A DNA stretch of 64,000 bases. Origin: Globodera rostochiensis (lineage: Eukaryota > Nematoda > Chromadorea > Rhabditida > Heteroderidae). Numbering within the stretch: the stretch's first letter is position 1; each line of letters begins with the position of its first letter. The DNA lies in assembly GCA_018350325.1 (NCBI GenBank), contig JAEVLN010000063.1:47564-111563 (forward strand), written 5' to 3'. This document shows, in pieces, positions 60,742 through 64,000 of this stretch. The position numbers were made by a program, and so were the translations under genes. The notes under the pieces are model-generated. The model did no database searches and had not been told where the DNA came from. It worked only from the letters and a program-made list of their open reading frames with translations.

Positions 60742-63700
60742 TCATTTCCATTTCGAGGTCATGTCAGCGTCCCCCACCGTCGTTGGCCAGCAGTAGGCCG
60801 TGCTGGGCAGTTTTTCTTTCAGAAGTGTGTCTCCGTCGTGGCGAAGCACGTTTCCGTTGGCCGAAGAGGGGAACAAAGGGACGGCAAAGTGATGGTTGTG
60901 CTGCTGCGGATGGGGGTGGGCATGCGATTGGGAGACGGCCGTCGGCGTGAGGACGGACAGAGGGGTGACGGGGGAATGGTGGTAGTGGTGGTGGATGTTG
61001 ATCGAATTGCTGATCAGCTGATGCTTAAGGGGATGGCGGAGGTTAATTGAGATGCTTCATCCTAGACTCAGTGGCTCAAAATGTCCCGGTTCCATCTGTG
61101 CACCCCTTTGGTCAGAATGCCAATGCCACTTCTCACCGTCTGCATAGGGATGAATGGGAAAGTTCGGCCTGCTGTTGGAGGCGGCATTTCATCTGACGAA
61201 GAGGCGGAGGAGGAAGCCACCGACGTGGTGATGGCGGAGGAGTGCGCTTTCCCCATGACCAGATCGTCCTCCAACAGGAGAACCACCTGCAAAAGCGTTC
61301 AATCGCACTGCTCCAGTCAGTAGCTGCCCTCACATTCTTTGTCCCTTCGCCAAACTCGATCGACTCTGTCTTCAGCTCCTCCGTCCCCGTCGTTGTCCAT
61401 TCGTCGCCCAGGGCGCAGCCGTCCTTCCCTCCGCCCTTCTTGCCGCCGCTGCCCTTGGAGCTGATTTTGCGATTTCTCTGCTGTATTTGGTCCTTCTTCA
61501 TGTTTAACGGCCGATCCGTCTTCAACAACAGTAAAAGCGAGATTAATTGCCCGGGCGAAATAAATGAGCAAATTGGGGGGGGGCGGGGGGGGGGATTGTT
61601 GGCATCGGCGAGAATAAAAGAGAGAGAAAGTCCGAGAAGGTTCGATGGGAGTTGCGCAACGCCAAAAAGCGTTTCCCTCGCACCAAATTGGATGAATGTG
61701 AAGGCCGTCACCAACAGCCAAAACACACAAAGGTGGCGGGCGGACGGACGGCCGCAAGCGTTTTACGAAGAAAAAGAGAGGCGAAATGATTTAATTTTGT
61801 TTTGATGGAATAGGCCAATAAATGCCAAATCCCCCCGCCCCCACTTCCATTAAATTACATTGTGCAATTTGAAATAGAGGCCGCATGCGTTGCACACCGA
61901 CTGGTTGTGCGCGTTGCGACGCCACAACGTCGTCATGCTGGTCTTGCAGTTGGCACAAACGACGCCCGTCCGTTTCTGGGTGGTCTTAACGGAACAAATG
62001 TAACGTCACGCAAAGGATGACGACGATTGGCTGTAAAGCTTCGATTTGTGGAATTTTCCCTGCGGTGCTTTCCCGTCCCATCCTTTTTCCCTGCCTCCGT
62101 TCGTTGCCAAATGCTTCCTTATCAGATTTGCGGGCATTCGTCAAAACAAAAATGGACGGGGGGGGGAGATGAAAAGGGATCCAATCTTTTCACCGTCGTT
62201 TCCCACAAAACAATTAAATGTTGGGGGCGGATTTGCGTTGGCCCTGGGGAATATCCTTTCGGTAATCACTCATCCCCCAAACTTCCGCACCACCAATTCA
62301 TTGCCCCTTTGGGCGATGCCGAAGACGAAAAAGCCCCCCCCCTCCCAAATATTGATGGTAATCCACTGACTGAACGGTAGAAATGACTTGCCTCATCCCG
62401 TTTAAGCCCATAAGCTGACCCCCCCCCCCCCAAATATGCCTTCTCCGCTTTACCTTTACCTGTCTCTTCTTCGGCTTTTCCAACGGCCTCTGCTGCCCTT
62501 GGTTCATCTTCTGGTAAAGACCGCAGGCGTTGCACAGATAATGCCCCTGGGAATCACGACGCCACAAGGGCGTGTTGGTAACCCCGCAGTTGACACATTG
62601 ACGGTCTTCCAAAAAGCCTAAAGGCAATGGGCGGGCTTTGAGATGGCGCCAGGGCATTCACAAACAAAATGGACAATTTGTGAGGAGAAACGGTTTGATT
62701 GCATCTTTTAAGTGATGATCATCACCAGAATTCGGAAGCCCCGGGACATCGGTTCAGCGAAAAAAGGGTTTTCCTTTCCAATTTTTGGATTCCCAAGTGC
62801 TCTCAGTGGAAAACCCACTGGGTTTCTTGGCCCTGGCCCCGTTGCATCCGTTGGGCCCCCCTCCGTCGCCCTTTTTGTGGCTTTTCTTCTTTTGCGCTTT
62901 CATTTCGTGCTGATGGTGGTTGGCCATGTTCATCACCAAACTGTTGCAGATGGGCTGCTGCAGAATGGTGGGCAGTTCCTCCTCGGGGGAGTCGGCGGTG
63001 GTCGACTGTGGCAGGGGCGCCGAGACGGAGCAGGGCACGGCCAAAGAGGAGGCGCAAGAGGAGGAGGAGGACAAATAGCCGGAGGAAGAGGAGGGGCCTT
63101 TGGCAGCCGCGCTAAACGAATAAAATGACCCAAGTTGATATACATAAAAATGTATTTTATAATTTAACGTTGGGTTTGGTTTGTTGCTTATTATTCCAAG
63201 CATATTTTTGCCTTTGCACTTTCCGTCCCCCTCCCCCCTCACCCGTCGTTCAGAAGAAGCATCTCGCCCTCCCCGTGCTTGTTGCTGCTGCTGTTGTTGT
63301 TGTTGTTGAAGTGCTGCTGCAGAAATGGCGCATAGTTCGTCCACCCATCGATGCCCCAACAATTGGCGTAGCCCATCGCCGTCGGATAGGCTGTGGACGC
63401 CGCCACGTTGGGGATAGTGTAATTGTAGAAGGGGTTCTGGTTTGCTACAATTTGAGGGTTTAAGGAATTGGTTAGCCGATTTAGAACGATCCATGCGTTA
63501 GGTTTTGTCTTATCAATTCGAATCTGGTATGATCAACAGCTCTTACCCGTGGCGAACATTGTGGACGCCGTCGTCTCCAAGCCGTCGGCCGATGTTTGCT
63601 GTTGGTCCGATGACTGGGGCGGTTGCACAATGTCCAAAACGTTCGCTGATCCGCCTGAGTTCGCGCACCAATATACTTAAAGTATTTGTTTTTGTCCTAC

Positions 63701-63870
63701 GATCAGTCGATACTTTTCCTCACAATCGACGGACGATCGCGCGCCGCCGGACATTGTCGTGGGGTAATAAAAGTGGGCATTGTGTTGAAGCTGCGGGACG
63801 CCGGCCATCGTCGATGGCACAATGCCGTAGGGTTCGATGACGTTTGAGGTGGAGCAGTGCTTCAGAGCCA
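60742..63870 (-). CDS. elt-1: Two-finger GATA transcription factor, ELT-1-like (5' end outside the window)
   Basis: A nuclear regulator that binds (A/T)GATA(A/G); in C. elegans ELT-1 sets epidermal fate. Reading order: an exon from about 63850 with [17 protein letters not shown] and [17 protein letters not shown]; about 63640-63550 with [15 protein letters not shown]; 63440-63244 with [11 protein letters not shown] and an Asn/Ser run; 63110-62810 with a Ser-rich stretch; finger 1 ([32 protein letters not shown], 62630-62470); finger 2 ([33 protein letters not shown], 61985-61865); then [20 protein letters not shown], like the ELT-1 segment after finger 2. A 48-nt intron joins GEGTKN to VVLLLEDD. 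The last exon, His-rich, ends TSKWK (stop 60742-60744). Both fingers keep the C-x2-C-x17-C-x2-C zinc ligands. No ATG is placed, so the gene is 5' incomplete. Confidence 0.9.
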
Positions 63871-64000
63871 AACATTATTCAATGACCAATGGTCAGACCC
63901 CCCCCCCCCCCGGGCAAATGAATTGTTCCAATCCCTGGAATGTACTCGATCGGCCATTTCTGATCAGATCGGCCTTACATTTTGTCTGATCCCAGTTAAG
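63871..64000. other. Right edge of window, inside or upstream of the GATA-factor gene
   Basis: A C run of 14 nt at 63898-63911 and two 'tgatcagatcgg'-like motifs. Probably intron or promoter of the gene to the left. Confidence 0.35.

Overview
The window looks like nuclear DNA of a nematode. Genes are compact with many short introns. Several start codons lie just behind an 'ag' acceptor with no upstream exon, as expected of spliced-leader trans-splicing. Same-strand genes sit 100-240 bp apart in operon-like runs, and a degenerate TTAGGC-type repeat is present. The protein set (isw-1, rsp-6, memb-1, uba-2, aass-1, wve-1, elt-1 and otd/Otx-like genes) also fits. A Tylenchina (plant-parasitic, cyst-nematode-like) host is my inference and is not proven by the sequence. 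All gene models were made by hand from splice sites and reading frames; family assignments come from remembered conserved motifs, not from a database search.

Layout. 0-8.3 kb: a multi-spanning membrane protein (-), a 1.7-kb G-tract minisatellite, a single-pass coiled-coil membrane protein (+), cysteine dioxygenase (+) and a small secreted, very basic protein (+). 8.4-12.2 kb: an Otx/otd-class homeobox gene (-) with a 27-nt micro-exon for the DNA-recognition helix. 12.2-16.1 kb: a G/C-tract-rich stretch with no convincing gene. 16.1-22.7 kb: membrin (+), then a large karyopherin (+) whose N-terminus reads as importin-beta and whose body reads as exportin-5. 22.9-27.2 kb: ISWI (-). 27.2-28.5 kb: an intergenic cluster of transposable elements. 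28.5-29.7 kb: an SR splicing factor (+). 30.2-30.9 kb: a decayed Merlin-type transposon. 31.0-37.7 kb: a minus-strand run UBA2 > PRP18 > SART3. 38.7-42.6 kb: a plus-strand pair tRNA isopentenyltransferase > ALKBH1. 43.8-50.7 kb: lysine-catabolic AASS (+) with a 1.9-kb minisatellite in one intron. 50.9-56.2 kb: WAVE/SCAR then farnesyl diphosphate synthase (-). 56.2-60.7 kb: fold-back elements, a weak hypothetical gene and a purine minisatellite. 60.7-64 kb: a two-finger GATA factor, ELT-1-like (-), running off the right edge.

Functional themes. UBA2, PRP18 and SART3 look operonic, and two of them are spliceosome factors. TRIT1 and ALKBH1 both modify tRNA and also look operonic. The main novelty is the importin-beta/exportin-5 chimera. 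Others are the separately spliced recognition helix of the homeodomain, a SART3 apparently lacking its first RRM and most HAT repeats, recurrent GTTGGT 5' splice sites, and non-autonomous transposons with intact 8-bp target-site duplications.
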